From Vicinamibacteria bacterium (GTDB lineage: Bacteria; Acidobacteriota; Vicinamibacteria; Vicinamibacterales; UBA8438), in NCBI GenBank assembly GCA_022820825.1, contig JAJEEU010000043.1, positions 50,327 through 114,326 of the forward strand: a DNA stretch of 64,000 bases, given 5' to 3'. Of the stretch, positions 26,863 through 35,026 are shown piece after piece. Numbering within the stretch: position 1 is the first letter of the stretch; the number at the start of each line of letters is the position of its first letter. The notes beneath the pieces were generated by a model. The model was not told the DNA's origin. It worked only from the letters and a program-made list of their open reading frames with translations, and did no database searches. The translations under genes were made by a program, and so were the position numbers.

Positions 26863-28014
26863 TTACAGGCCCGCGGCCGAGCGCAGGGCGTCCGCCTTGT
26901 CGGTGCGCTCCCAGGTGAATTCGGGCTCGCTGCGGCCGAAGTGGCCGAAGGCCGCCGTGCTGCGGTAGATGGGACGGCGCAGGTCGAGCGATTCGATGAT
27001 GCCGCGCGGCTTCAGGTCGAAGTGCTCGCGCACGAGCTGCGATATCCGTCCCTCGTCGACGCGGCCGGTGCCGAAGGTCTCGACCAGCACCGAAACCGGC
27101 TCGGCGACGCCGATGGCGTAAGCCAGTTGCACCTGCACGCGTTCCGCCAGGCCGGCGGCCACGCAGTTCTTGGCGATGTAGCGGGCCATGTACGAGGCGG
27201 AGCGGTCCACCTTCGTCGGGTCCTTGCCCGAGAAGGCGCCGCCGCCGTGGGGCGCCATCCCGCCGTACGTGTCGACGATGATCTTGCGCCCGGTGACCCC
27301 GGAATCACCGTGCGGACCGCCCGTTACGAAACGGCCGGTCGGATTGACGAATATCTTCGTCTGCGCGTCGATGAGCTCCTCGGGGATGACCTTCCCGATG
27401 ATCAGGCGCGTCACGTCCTCCCTGATCTGCTCGATCGCGGTGTCGGCGCTGTGCTGGGAGGAGACGACGACCGTCGCGACGCGCAGCGGCGTGTCGCCGT
27501 CATATTCGACGGTGACCTGCGACTTCCCGTCCGGCCGGAGATAGTCGAGGCCGCCCGCGCGCCGCACCTCGGACAGTGCCCGCACGAGGTGGTGCGACAG
27601 CATGATCGGCAGCGGCATGAGCTCCGGCGTCTCGGTGCACGCGTAGCCGAACATGAGGCCCTGGTCGCCCGCCCCGCCCGGATCGACGCCGAGGGCGATG
27701 TCGGGCGACTGGCCGTGCAGCGCCGATATGACCGAGCAGGTCTCGGCGTCGAAACCGAACTTGGCGCGCGTATAGCCGACATCGCGGACGGCCTCGCGCG
27801 CCACGCCGATGAAGTCGGGCGCGGCGCTGGTCGTGATCTCCCCCGCCAGCAGGATGAGCCCCGTCGTCAGCAGCGTCTCGCATGCTACGCGCCCCGTGGG
27901 ATCCTCGGCGAGCACCGCGTCGAGCACGGCGTCGGATATCTGATCGGCAATCTTGTCGGGATGGCCTTCGGTGACTGACTCGGAAGTGAACACGTAACGG
28001 CCGGCACGGCGCAT
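26863..28014 (-). CDS. metK: S-adenosylmethionine synthase
   Basis: 383 residues, normal length. It makes SAM from methionine and ATP. '[19 protein letters not shown]', '[20 protein letters not shown]' and the P-loop-like '[19 protein letters not shown]' are the three family signatures. ATG 28014 follows AAGGAG by about 7 nt. The 5' leader is short (about 20-25 nt), too short for a SAM riboswitch, and none is seen. Confidence 0.97.
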   Translation of the reverse strand: MRRAGRYVFTSESVTEGHPDKIADQISDAVLDAVLAEDPTGRVACETLLTTGLILLAGEITTSAAPDFIGVAREAVRDVGYTRAKFGFDAETCSVISALHGQSPDIALGVDPGGAGDQGLMFGYACTETPELMPLPIMLSHHLVRALSEVRRAGGLDYLRPDGKSQVTVEYDGDTPLRVATVVVSSQHSADTAIEQIREDVTRLIIGKVIPEELIDAQTKIFVNPTGRFVTGGPHGDSGVTGRKIIVDTYGGMAPHGGGAFSGKDPTKVDRSASYMARYIAKNCVAAGLAERVQVQLAYAIGVAEPVSVLVETFGTGRVDEGRISQLVREHFDLKPRGIIESLDLRRPIYRSTAAFGHFGRSEPEFTWERTDKADALRSAAGL

Positions 28015-28045
28015 GTAAGCGGGCTCCTTGTGTGGCGATCCGCTT

Positions 28046-28075
28046 ACCCTAGCAAGTCGCCGCCGGCCAGGTCAA
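28046..28075 (-). promoter_or_regulatory. Sigma-70-type promoter of metK
   Basis: On the minus strand TTGACC (28070-28075), 18-bp spacer, TAGGGT (28046-28051). The predicted start is near 28039, about 25 nt before the metK ATG. Confidence 0.55.
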
Positions 28076-28158
28076 CGCGGCGGCGGGCGAACTGCGGACT
28101 GTGACCGCCGCTTCGCCGACCATGCAGAACCTGTTCTGTTGGCACACTCATCCCAAGG

Positions 28159-28164
28159 TAGAAT
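28159..28164 (+). promoter_or_regulatory. -10 box adjoining the VOC gene start
   Basis: TAGAAT ends 5 nt before ATG 28170, placing the predicted transcription start at or next to the A of the ATG. The -35 region is weak (TTGGCA only 14 bp away). Confidence 0.4.
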
Positions 28165-28169
28165 CGGGC

Positions 28170-29027
28170 ATGCAATGGAAGACACCTAGCTACGTAATCG
28201 TTCTCGGAGCCTTGCTGTTCTCACCCAGCCCGGCTGCTGCGCAAGCCGTCTACCATCACGTGCATCTCATTGTCCCCGATGCCGTGGAAGCGACACAGTG
28301 GTACATCACGCACATGGGCTGCGGCCCGGTCGATGGCCGTGACGACGCAGCCCTGTGCAATTCGACCAAGCTCTATTTCTTTGCGCGGGAATCCGCAGGC
28401 CCGAGTGCAGGCACCGGTGCAAACAGTATCGGCTTCGCGTTCGACGACCTCGACGCCAAGGTGGCCGCGCTCGAGGCTGCCGGTATCTCGCTGGACGAGC
28501 CCGGCGTACGCGACATGCCAAACCTGTTCAGGAGCGCGTTCCTCACCCAATGGGGCACCCGGATCGAGCTCGTCGAGCGCGAGGGCTTCGAGGGGTTCCA
28601 TCACCTGCATCTGGCGAGTCGGAACCCTGAACAGACGTTGTCCTGGTACCACGAGATGTTCGGGGGCGAGCGGAAGAAATTGAAAGGCACGCTGGATGCC
28701 GTCGTGTTCCGCGGCGCCTCGCCGCCCAGCGGCGAGGTCTGGCTGCTGGCCAGCCAGGCTCGGGAGAACCTTGTGCGAAACGAGGGGCGCTCGATCGATC
28801 ACCTTGGCTTCTCGTTCACGGACCTTCATTCTGCCGCTGCGGAGCTGAAGCAGAAGGGCACCGAGTTCGACGTGGAACCGGGAGAGATTAGTGTCCATCA
28901 CTCGGGGACGCCTTTCGGGAGGGGTCACCTGACGCTTCGCAATTATTCGTTCGTGACCGGACCCGACGACGTGTACATCGAGATCGTCGAGTGTTTCGAG
29001 CCAAGCCATTGTGAACGGCCTGATTAG
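28170..29027 (+). CDS. Secreted two-module VOC (glyoxalase/dioxygenase fold) protein
   Basis: 285 residues. A clear signal peptide (about 1-24, 'VIVLGALLFSPSPAAAQA') precedes two VOC modules: module 1 starts 'YHHVHLIVPDAVEATQWYI' and ends 'TRIELVER'; module 2 starts 'FHHLHLASRNPEQTLSWY' and ends 'VYIEIVECF'. The His and Glu positions used as metal ligands in VOC enzymes are present in both. Most VOC enzymes are cytoplasmic, so export is unusual; substrate unknown. The -10-like TAGAAT at 28159-28164 ends 5 nt before ATG 28170, so the mRNA may be leaderless. Upstream ATGs exist but would bury the signal peptide. Confidence 0.82.
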   Translation: MQWKTPSYVIVLGALLFSPSPAAAQAVYHHVHLIVPDAVEATQWYITHMGCGPVDGRDDAALCNSTKLYFFARESAGPSAGTGANSIGFAFDDLDAKVAALEAAGISLDEPGVRDMPNLFRSAFLTQWGTRIELVEREGFEGFHHLHLASRNPEQTLSWYHEMFGGERKKLKGTLDAVVFRGASPPSGEVWLLASQARENLVRNEGRSIDHLGFSFTDLHSAAAELKQKGTEFDVEPGEISVHHSGTPFGRGHLTLRNYSFVTGPDDVYIEIVECFEPSHCERPD

Positions 29028-29149
29028 AGTCGCTTCACCGGCCCGGCAGCAACAGTTTGACCGGCCTGGCGCCCTTGTCGTTGGTCAACCTGGATCGACT
29101 CGAAGTACGCGCGGAGCTTGACCACGCGGCGGCGGCGGGCGCCGGCCGC

Positions 29150-30076
29150 TCACGGCCGCGGATGGAACTGCTCGTACACGGCCTTGAGGCGGGCCTCGGC
29201 GACATGCGTGTAGATCTGCGTCGTCGACAGATCGGCGTGGCCCAGCAGGCTCTGGATGGAGCGCAGGTCGGCGCCGCGCTCCAGCAGGTGCGTGGCGAAG
29301 GAATGGCGAATGACGTGCGGGCTGAGATCGCCCGGCAGCCCCGCCGCGCGCCCGTGTTTCTTCAGGATCTTCCAGAACCCGACGCGGCTGAGACGCCCGC
29401 CGCGGGTGTTGACGAAAAGCCATTCGCACGCGCGTCCCTTGACGAGATGGGGGCGGCCCTCGGCGCCGTAGCGTCCGATCCAGGTCACGGCCTGTGCGCC
29501 TACCGGCACGAGGCGTTGCTTGGCGCCCTTGCCCTCGCAGACAAGGTACCCGCTCTCGAGGTTGATGTCGGCGGGGCGGACCGCAATGAGCTCGGATACG
29601 CGCATGCCGGTGGCGTACAGCAGCTCGATGAGCGCCCGGTCCCGGACGCCGAGCGGTGTGCCGACGTCCGGCTGGCCGATCAGCCGGTCGACGTCCTCCA
29701 GTGCCAGGAACCTGGGCAGAGCCGGCCAGGCGCGGGGCGCATGGAGATCGCCGGCCGGATCGCTGTGGATCTGTCCGTCACGCACCAGAAAGCGGTAGAA
29801 GCCCCGGATGCAGGCGACGAGACGCGCGACCGAGCGCGGCGCCAGGCCGGCGGCCATGCGATCGCGGACCAGCGCCTCGAGGTCGGCTTGCGACAGGTTG
29901 TCGACCGTCGTGCTGCGTGACGCGGCGTGCCGCAGCAACACTTCCAGGTCCCGCCCGTAGCTCTCCAGGGTGTTCGCGGACAGGCGGCGCGCCACGCGCA
30001 ATTCGTCCAGGAAGCTGTCGACGCACCGGCGCCCGGCGCCCGCAGGCGGCTGTTCGGTGTGCCCGGCTGACTTCAT
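29150..30076 (-). CDS. xerD: Tyrosine recombinase XerD
   Basis: 308 residues. An N-terminal SAM-like DNA-binding domain ('FLDELRVARRLSANTLESYG') is followed by the catalytic domain. The full catalytic set is visible: Arg in 'TGMRVSELI', Lys in 'GKGAKQRLVP', 'HVIRHSFATHLL', His in 'LLGHADLSTTQIYTH' and the nucleophile Tyr in the same segment. With XerC it resolves chromosome dimers at dif. No dif-like site was recognised nearby, and no integron or prophage features surround it, so a housekeeping role is likely. XerC-type assignment cannot be excluded. Confidence 0.92.
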   Translation of the reverse strand: MKSAGHTEQPPAGAGRRCVDSFLDELRVARRLSANTLESYGRDLEVLLRHAASRSTTVDNLSQADLEALVRDRMAAGLAPRSVARLVACIRGFYRFLVRDGQIHSDPAGDLHAPRAWPALPRFLALEDVDRLIGQPDVGTPLGVRDRALIELLYATGMRVSELIAVRPADINLESGYLVCEGKGAKQRLVPVGAQAVTWIGRYGAEGRPHLVKGRACEWLFVNTRGGRLSRVGFWKILKKHGRAAGLPGDLSPHVIRHSFATHLLERGADLRSIQSLLGHADLSTTQIYTHVAEARLKAVYEQFHPRP

Positions 30077-30130
30077 CCGATCTGCTTTTCGGCGCCAGTC
30101 GCGCCGGGCTGTGGGGTTACGGGGTGCGGG

Positions 30131-30136
30131 TATAAT
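30131..30136 (+). promoter_or_regulatory. Consensus -10 box adjoining the DUF3347 gene
   Basis: Perfect TATAAT ends 6 nt before ATG 30143, so transcription would start at the ATG. No -35 match lies at 16-18 bp. The same AT-rich stretch read backwards could serve the divergent xerD. Confidence 0.5.
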
Positions 30137-30142
30137 AAGCGG

Positions 30143-31405
30143 ATGACCGAGAAGCTCCGTACGACCACGCGCTGCACCGTCGCCGGACTCCTCGTCGCCG
30201 CCGTCGCCTTCTCTTCAGGTTGCGCCGCGCGGCAGTCCGCGAGCGGTCCGGCAGGGCCGTCGGCGGGCAGCCCGGCGCCCTTCGACGTTCAGCTCGAGAG
30301 CTACGTCATGGCACAGGAGGCGCTGGCGGCCGACAACTTCGACGACGCCCGGGCGGCGCTCGAAAGTCTTTCCGTCATGGCCGACCCGGTCACGCAGCCG
30401 CTGGTCCGCTCGGCCGCCGGGGCGGACGACATCGTGACCATGCGCGCGCGGTTCAAGCCGCTCTCCGAGTACCTGGCGGCGCTCGATCTGCCGCAGGGCT
30501 TCGCGCGGGCCTACTGCCCGATGTACGACGACGGCTCCAACTGGGTGCAGCGCGACGGACCGGTCCGCAATCCGTACTACGGCTCCGAGATGCTGACCTG
30601 CGGCGTCGTCGACGCGGCGCCCGGCGCGCACATGGACCACTCGCCCCGCAACGGCGGCATCGTGTTCATGGCGCCCGACAGCTTCCACCACATCGAGGGC
30701 ACCTATCCCGAGCCGGGCGTGTTCCGCCTCTACGCCACCGACAACTACCGGGAGCCGGTGGACGTCAGCACGTGGTCGGGCCGCGCGGTGCTCGAAGAGG
30801 ACTACGACGAGGCGACCGACGAGTTCATCGAGGTGACCGCGTTCGATCTCGTGCCCTCCCCCGACGGCGCGTTCCTCGAAGCCGTGGTGGGCGAGCTCGA
30901 CGTTCCGGCCGAGGTCACCGCCAAGGTGGTGTTCGTCGAGGACTTCCCCGAAGAGCGCTTCGACTTCATCTTCGCCGAGTACAGCGCCGCGGCGCCGGAC
31001 GCCGCGGACGCGCGCACGTCCACGGTCATGACCGGCGCGCCGACGTCCGTGCCGCTGGCGGACCGCATCCGGCCGCCGATCCCGGAGCTGACGTCCGACA
31101 TCGTGTCCGCCATCGCCGGGCTGGACCAGGAGCTCCAGGAGCTGATCGGCCGCGGCGCGTTCGCCGAGATCTTCATTCCCGCCCTGCAGGCCAAGGAATT
31201 GGCTCTCGCGCTCAACGAGCGCACCGAGAACCTCTCGGAGCAGGAGCACAACGACGTGATGATCGCGGTCCGCCACCTCGTGCGCGCGGCGTGGCTGCTC
31301 GATTGGTACGGCGATCTGGGCAACAAGCAGCAGGTCAGCGGCGCCTACGACATCTTCGGGTCGGCGGCCGGCGAGATTGCCCGGGTCTACGGGAACAACC
31401 CCTGA
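30143..31405 (+). CDS. DUF3347-domain lipoprotein (probable metal-handling)
   Basis: 420 residues. A signal sequence with a likely lipidated C27 ('VAFSSGC', a loose lipobox) leads into a DUF3347 domain (about 45-155). The hallmark segments are 'YCPMYDDGSNWVQRDG', 'NPYYGSEMLTCG' and upstream helices. DUF3347 occurs on copper/zinc efflux adaptors and is thought to bind metal through its Cys/Met residues. A second region ('HMDHSPRNGGIVFMAPDSFH', about 160-290) is His/Met-rich and of unknown fold. A helical C-terminal part follows. It is 44 nt ahead of the cytochrome c gene and probably co-transcribed. Metal role is inference. Confidence 0.75.
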   Translation: MTEKLRTTTRCTVAGLLVAAVAFSSGCAARQSASGPAGPSAGSPAPFDVQLESYVMAQEALAADNFDDARAALESLSVMADPVTQPLVRSAAGADDIVTMRARFKPLSEYLAALDLPQGFARAYCPMYDDGSNWVQRDGPVRNPYYGSEMLTCGVVDAAPGAHMDHSPRNGGIVFMAPDSFHHIEGTYPEPGVFRLYATDNYREPVDVSTWSGRAVLEEDYDEATDEFIEVTAFDLVPSPDGAFLEAVVGELDVPAEVTAKVVFVEDFPEERFDFIFAEYSAAAPDAADARTSTVMTGAPTSVPLADRIRPPIPELTSDIVSAIAGLDQELQELIGRGAFAEIFIPALQAKELALALNERTENLSEQEHNDVMIAVRHLVRAAWLLDWYGDLGNKQQVSGAYDIFGSAAGEIARVYGNNP

Positions 31406-31449
31406 CCGTGTCAGGTCTGCCGCCGGTGCAGCAGCAAGGGAGGAACCGG

Positions 31450-32685
31450 ATGCGTCTATACATGTGGGGGCTGCTGGCGCTCGCCATGGCGTGCATCGTC
31501 ACGCTGGACTCCGGCACGCGCGGGCACACGCCGATTTCGTCGCGCTGGAACTACAACGAGCACCTGTTCCCGATTTTCCGGGACCAGTGCGGAAGCTGTC
31601 ACATCGATGGCGGCATCGCGCCGATGTCGCTGGTTACCTACCAGTCCGCATACCCGTGGACGCAGTCCATCCGCGAAGAGATTCTCGGGCTGCGGATGCC
31701 TCCCTGGCAGGCCGAGGACGGTTTCGGCATGTTCCGCAACGGCCACGCGCTGTCGGCCCGCGACATGGACATGATTCTCGAGTGGTCCAGCGGCGGCTAT
31801 CCGCAGGGGCCGCGCGACCAGGTGCCGCCGGCGCCGGAGCTGCCGGCGGACTGGGCCCTCGGCGAGCCCGGCGTGACGCTCGAGATGCCGGAGGCGTTCG
31901 AGATCGACGCCGGGACGCGCGAGCTGGTGCGCTACTTCGTGCTGCCCTCCGGCACCGCCGCGGACGCGGCGATCACGGCGGTCGACCTGCAGCCCGGCGC
32001 GCGCGCGGTCGTCAGGAGCGCCGCCGTCTTCGTCGATACCGCAGGTGTTGCGCGGCAGCTTGACGATGCCGATCCGGCCCCCGGATTTGCGGATCCAGAG
32101 GACGGCGCGTTTCCGAGCGCGCCCCCGGTAGGGGTCTGGATCCCGGGCCAGGCGCCGGTGCGCATGGACGGAGCGGGCTATCCGCTGCCGGCCGGCAGCG
32201 ATGTCGTGCTGCGCGTCCAGTACAAGAAGACGTGGATCACCGAGGGGCAGGCCTTCACGGACCAGAGCCGCGTCGGCCTCTACCTTGCGGACGGTGACGC
32301 CGCCGCGATCGATTCGATGCTCGTAACGTCGCCCGCGACCGTCAGCGGCCGCGAGGTCAGCTTCAGCCATGACATCGCCGGGGAGGTGACGCTGCTGTCG
32401 GTCATTCCGGAAGTCGACATCGAGTCGTCCGAGATCCAGGTGGAGGCCGTGAAGCCCGACGGCTCGCGCATTCCCATGCTGTGGCTGCGGGAACCCGACT
32501 CCGGCTGGACGTCGCGCTTCTGGTTCGACGCGCCGGTCAGCCTGCCGGAGGGCAGCCGCCTGGACATCACGGCAGTTCTCGACCCGGGCGCCGAGCGGAT
32601 GCCGTCCACTTCCCTGCTGGGCGAGACCGCGGTGCCCATCCGCCTCGCCGTCGACTACGTCGAAGGCGCGCCCGCTGCCAACTAG
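31450..32685 (+). CDS. Exported c-type cytochrome with monooxygenase-like C-terminal domain
   Basis: 411 residues. The signal sequence (about 1-20) is followed by one haem-c site CGSCH (C47, C50, H51) and a likely distal Met in 'ILGLRMPPWQ'. The rest (about 110-400) is a beta-rich region like those of copper type II ascorbate-dependent monooxygenase (PHM-like) proteins, which often follow such a haem domain ('YFVLPSG', 'LRVQYKKTW', 'LSVIPEVD'). The copper-binding His clusters of true PHM enzymes are largely lacking, so catalysis is doubtful. GGGAGG lies 6-8 nt before the ATG. Its stop is interlocked with that of asd in CTAG (32682-32685). Confidence 0.75.
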   Translation: MRLYMWGLLALAMACIVTLDSGTRGHTPISSRWNYNEHLFPIFRDQCGSCHIDGGIAPMSLVTYQSAYPWTQSIREEILGLRMPPWQAEDGFGMFRNGHALSARDMDMILEWSSGGYPQGPRDQVPPAPELPADWALGEPGVTLEMPEAFEIDAGTRELVRYFVLPSGTAADAAITAVDLQPGARAVVRSAAVFVDTAGVARQLDDADPAPGFADPEDGAFPSAPPVGVWIPGQAPVRMDGAGYPLPAGSDVVLRVQYKKTWITEGQAFTDQSRVGLYLADGDAAAIDSMLVTSPATVSGREVSFSHDIAGEVTLLSVIPEVDIESSEIQVEAVKPDGSRIPMLWLREPDSGWTSRFWFDAPVSLPEGSRLDITAVLDPGAERMPSTSLLGETAVPIRLAVDYVEGAPAAN

Positions 32686-33740
32686 CCCAGCAGGCCGTCG
32701 ATCTTCATCAATTCCGCGTTGAGGATGGCAGCCCCGGCGGCCCCGCGGATGGTGTTGTGCCCCAACGCCACGAACTTGTAGTCGAGCACGGGGCACTTTC
32801 GCAGTCGTCCGGTCGTGACGGTCATGCCGCGGCCGCGGTCGACGTCGAGCAGCGGCTGCGGCCGGTACGGGTCATCGAGGTACTCGACGGGCCGTTCCGG
32901 CGCGGTCGGCAGACCGGCTTCCTGCGGGCGCCCGGCGAACGACCGGAAGGCCTCCACGATATCCGCCTCGGCCGGCGCGCTGTCGAAGCCGACTGAAATC
33001 ATCTCCGTGTGGCCGTTCGTGACGCCGACGCGCGTGGTGTGCGCGCTCACCGTCACGCCGTGCGGCTCCACGCGGTTGCCGTTCAACCGGCCGAAGATCT
33101 TCTGCGTCTCCGTCTCCATCTTCTGCTCTTCGCCGCCGATGAACGGGATGACGTTGCCGACGATGTCCAGCGACGCGACGCCCGGGTAGCCGGCGCCCGA
33201 TACGGCCTGCAGCGTCGTCACGTTCACGGTCCGCAAACCGAAGGGAAGCAGCGGCGCGAGCGCCATGGTCAGCATGATCGTCGAGCAGTTCGGGTTGGTC
33301 ACGATCAGCCCGGGCCACTGCCGCGCCTGCCGCTGGGTCGCCAGCAGCGCCAGGTGCTCCGGGTTGATCTCGGGCACCAGCAACGGCACGTCATTGTCCA
33401 TGCGGTAGTTGCGCGCGTTGCTCACGACGACGTGGCCCGCCTCCGCGAACGCGCCTTCGACCTCGCGGGCGACCGATGAATCGAGCCCGGAAAACAGGAC
33501 CCGTGGTGCACTCCCGGGCTGACAGCCGTCGACGGTCATGTCCGCCGCGCCCGCCGGGATTGCCGTGCGCAGGCGCCACGATGCCGCGTCGGCGTAGCGC
33601 CGTCCCTCCGACCGCTCGCTCGCGGCTACCCACGCCAGGTTGAACCAGGGGTGTCCCTGGAGCTGCACGATGAATTCCTGGCCGACCATGCCCGTCGCGC
33701 CGAGGACGCCCACGTCGATTCGCTGTCCCGCCGCCGTCAT
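32682..33740 (-). CDS. asd: Aspartate-semialdehyde dehydrogenase, archaeal/fungal-type
   Basis: 352 residues. It reduces aspartyl phosphate to aspartate semialdehyde, the branch point for Lys, Met, Thr and Ile. NADP fold '[18 protein letters not shown]'; catalytic Cys in '[13 protein letters not shown]'; '[20 protein letters not shown]' and '[18 protein letters not shown]' mark the archaeal/fungal-like branch rather than the E. coli type; catalytic His is in '[13 protein letters not shown]'. ATG 33740 overlaps the lysC stop (ATGA). It is the last gene of the hom operon. Confidence 0.95.
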   Translation of the reverse strand: MTAAGQRIDVGVLGATGMVGQEFIVQLQGHPWFNLAWVAASERSEGRRYADAASWRLRTAIPAGAADMTVDGCQPGSAPRVLFSGLDSSVAREVEGAFAEAGHVVVSNARNYRMDNDVPLLVPEINPEHLALLATQRQARQWPGLIVTNPNCSTIMLTMALAPLLPFGLRTVNVTTLQAVSGAGYPGVASLDIVGNVIPFIGGEEQKMETETQKIFGRLNGNRVEPHGVTVSAHTTRVGVTNGHTEMISVGFDSAPAEADIVEAFRSFAGRPQEAGLPTAPERPVEYLDDPYRPQPLLDVDRGRGMTVTTGRLRKCPVLDYKFVALGHNTIRGAAGAAILNAELMKIDGLLG

Positions 33741-35026
33741 TGTCCGCGCTCCCGTCCGCCGGATGGGCTCTTGTCGCCGTCCGGCGGGAAGAACTCGTCG
33801 TGGACCGCGCGCACCGCGCGCTGCGCCTGGTCGCCGCGAATCACGCAGGCGACCTTCATCTCCGACGAGCTGATGCAGTCGATGTTGATCCGCTCGCGCC
33901 CGAGCGCCGCGAACATGCGCGCCGCCAGGCCCGGCGTCGACGCCAGCCGCGACCCGACGATGGAGATCTTCGCCACGTCGTGGTCGATGCTGGCGTCACT
34001 GGCCACGCCGCCCGCCTTCCACTGCTCGACCAGCAGCTCGGCGCGCTCGACGTACTCGTCGTCCAGCACGAACGTAATCCGGCCGCGGCTCTCCGAGCTC
34101 GCGCTCTGGATGATCAGCCGCACGTTCACCTCTTCCGCCGCGAGATCCTGAAATACGCGCGCGGCGAGCCCCGGCTCGTCCGGCACGTCGAGCAGCGTGA
34201 TCTTGGCTATCTTCCGGTCGCTGCTCACGCCCACTACTTCCGCCTGCTCCATCACCATCTGTTCGCTCCCGCGAATCCACGTGCCTTCCCGGCCGTGAAA
34301 GCTCGACCGCACGTGGATCGGCACGTCGTACGCCATGCACACCTCGGCGGCGCGCGGATGCAGCACCTTTGCGCCGCTGGACGCCATCTCGATCGCCACC
34401 TCGTAGCTCATCTCGGGCCACAGCCGAGCGCCCGGCACCACGTTCGGGTCGGCCGACAGGACGCCGTCGACGTCGGTGCAGATGTCACAACTCGCCGCCC
34501 CGACGGCGACCGCGACCGCCGCGGCCGTGATGTCGCTGCCGCCCCGGCCCAGGGTCGTGATTTCATGCTTGGAGTTGATGCCCTGGAAGCCGGTGATGAT
34601 GACGACGCGGCCGGCCGCGATCTCCGCCTGAATGCGACCGGTGTCGATCGATTGAATGCGCGCGATGTTGAAGGCGTCGTCCGTGCGGATGCCGCACTGC
34701 GCCGCCGTCAGCGAGATCGCCGCCATGCCGCGGTCCTGCAGCGCGAGTCCCAGCAGCGACACCGACACCTGCTCGCCGGTCGCCAGCAGCAGGTCCATTT
34801 CGCGGCCCGCCGGCCGCCGCGATACCTCGTGCGCGAGGGCCACGAGCCCGTCGGTCGACTTGCCCATGGCGGACAGCACGACGATGAGTCCGTCGGCGGC
34901 CTCGTCCTCGATGCAGCGGCTCACGCGGTCGGCAATGGCGCCGATGCGCTCCGCCGTCGCCACCGAGGTGCCGCCGTACTTCTGGACGACGATGCCCGTC
35001 CCGGCCGCGGCGGTGGTGGCGCTCAC
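33737..35026 (-). CDS. lysC: Aspartate kinase with two ACT domains
   Basis: 429 residues, the length of monofunctional aspartokinases. '[15 protein letters not shown]' at the N-terminus and '[19 protein letters not shown]' mark the kinase domain; two C-terminal ACT domains follow ('[20 protein letters not shown]' and '[20 protein letters not shown]') for feedback control, usually by Lys and/or Thr. GTG 35026 overlaps the previous stop (GTGA). No internal start for a separate beta subunit was pursued, although class II aspartokinases often have one. Confidence 0.96.
   Translation of the reverse strand: MSATTAAAGTGIVVQKYGGTSVATAERIGAIADRVSRCIEDEAADGLIVVLSAMGKSTDGLVALAHEVSRRPAGREMDLLLATGEQVSVSLLGLALQDRGMAAISLTAAQCGIRTDDAFNIARIQSIDTGRIQAEIAAGRVVIITGFQGINSKHEITTLGRGGSDITAAAVAVAVGAASCDICTDVDGVLSADPNVVPGARLWPEMSYEVAIEMASSGAKVLHPRAAEVCMAYDVPIHVRSSFHGREGTWIRGSEQMVMEQAEVVGVSSDRKIAKITLLDVPDEPGLAARVFQDLAAEEVNVRLIIQSASSESRGRITFVLDDEYVERAELLVEQWKAGGVASDASIDHDVAKISIVGSRLASTPGLAARMFAALGRERINIDCISSSEMKVACVIRGDQAQRAVRAVHDEFFPPDGDKSPSGGRERGQ

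Noticed and set aside
28015..28075. SAM riboswitch upstream of metK
   Set aside because: The promoter lies only about 25 nt from the ATG, leaving no room for an aptamer.
29150..30076. Mobile-element integrase
   Set aside because: The recombinase has all XerC/D features and lies among housekeeping genes with no attachment-site repeats or cargo.
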